Assembly (NCBI RefSeq): GCF_014203835.1
Contig: NZ_JACHJW010000001.1
Span: 2,046,001-2,110,000 of the forward strand
Direction: 5' to 3'
Length of the DNA stretch: 64,000 bases
Source of the DNA: Micromonospora polyrhachis
GTDB lineage: Bacteria; Actinomycetota; Actinomycetes; Mycobacteriales; Micromonosporaceae
A program made the translations under genes and the position numbers. The notes below the pieces were generated by a model. It saw only the letters and a program-made list of their open reading frames with translations. It searched no databases and was not told the origin of the DNA. Shown here in pieces: positions 63,881 to 64,000 of this stretch (its first letter is position 1; each line of letters starts with the position of its first letter).

Positions 63881-64000
63881 CAGGAACCACTCGCAATCAC
63901 GCGCAGCGCGCGCAGGAGGTCATCCACGCTGCCCAGACGCCGGAAGCCGTCAACGACGTTGGTGTGCGCGTTGTACTTGGTCGACCGGGGGATCAGCACG
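63880..64000 (-). CDS. C-terminal end of a gene running off the right edge
   Basis: Reverse-strand frame open from the edge to a TGA at 63880-63882, giving 39 visible residues, including PRSTKYNAHTNVVDGFRRLG and LLRALRVIASGS. The stop shares a base with the next ATG, which supports translation in this frame. Nothing can be said of its function. Confidence 0.5.
   Translation of the reverse strand, partial: VLIPRSTKYNAHTNVVDGFRRLGSVDDLLRALRVIASGS

Noticed and set aside
57641-64000. tRNA gene or attachment site for the accessory segment
   Set aside because: No cloverleaf or T-loop-like sequence and no long direct repeats were found; the element ends must lie elsewhere.

Overview
The window is GC-rich actinobacterial DNA (about 70% G+C or more by eye). 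Gene content and order point to a mycelial actinomycete, most likely Micromonosporaceae (inferred; no rRNA or tRNA gene is visible). Two blocks match the Mycobacterium tuberculosis chromosome as I remember it: DUF3499 / metallopeptidase-like / whiB / F420 genes / GDP-mannose pyrophosphorylase / TIGR03089 (compare Rv3258c-Rv3268), and metB / greA / DUF4307 / mca / small membrane protein / YyaL-type protein (compare Rv1079-Rv1084).

Layout. 1-2.9 kb: the start of a GNAT acetyltransferase, coupled to a large coiled-coil and two-helix membrane protein. 3-10.7 kb: the developmental regulator whiB and coenzyme F420 biosynthesis (fbiC; overlapping fbiA-fbiB). 10.8-13.7 kb: an XRE-cupin regulator divergent from an overlapping hydrolase-methyltransferase-DinB operon. 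13.8-20.4 kb: GDP-mannose pyrophosphorylase, a GT4 glycosyltransferase, TIGR03089, acetoacetyl-CoA ligase, thioesterase and a membrane protein. 20.4-32.8 kb: the most unusual region. A three-gene NTPase operon converges on an operon encoding a 72-residue peptide, a 1341-residue ParA/TIR/NB-ARC/TPR protein resembling FxsT of the FxSxx-COOH RiPP systems, an unrecognised protein and a cation/proton antiporter. Divergent from the peptide lies an HExxH-motif putative peptide hydroxylase (TIGR04267-like). No radical-SAM maturase and no FxSxx C-terminus are present, so this may be a variant peptide-modification system. 32.8-57.6 kb: mostly housekeeping genes (acyl-CoA dehydrogenase, ugd, a 1702-residue membrane protein, purK-purE, pdxH, YyaL, GGDEF-EAL, mca, greA, ilvA, amidase, metB, HIT, VOC, msrA). 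57.7-64 kb: an accessory, probably mobile segment with a small GntR regulator, a possible 31-residue peptide gene, a complete IS982-family element, a Nudix hydrolase, and chains of tiny overlapping genes with zinc-binding cysteines. It runs off the right edge.

Two sequence-level patterns cross gene boundaries. First, short tandem duplications are common: in-frame repeats (9-21 codons per unit) inside fbiA, the TIGR03089 gene and the giant membrane protein, and duplications that copy the stop codon of the HIT, purE, amidase and yyaL genes. Second, many genes lack a Shine-Dalgarno sequence and instead have TAnnnT 6-8 nt before the start codon, as expected for leaderless transcripts. Two divergent pairs share an identical 23-bp back-to-back arrangement of this kind.
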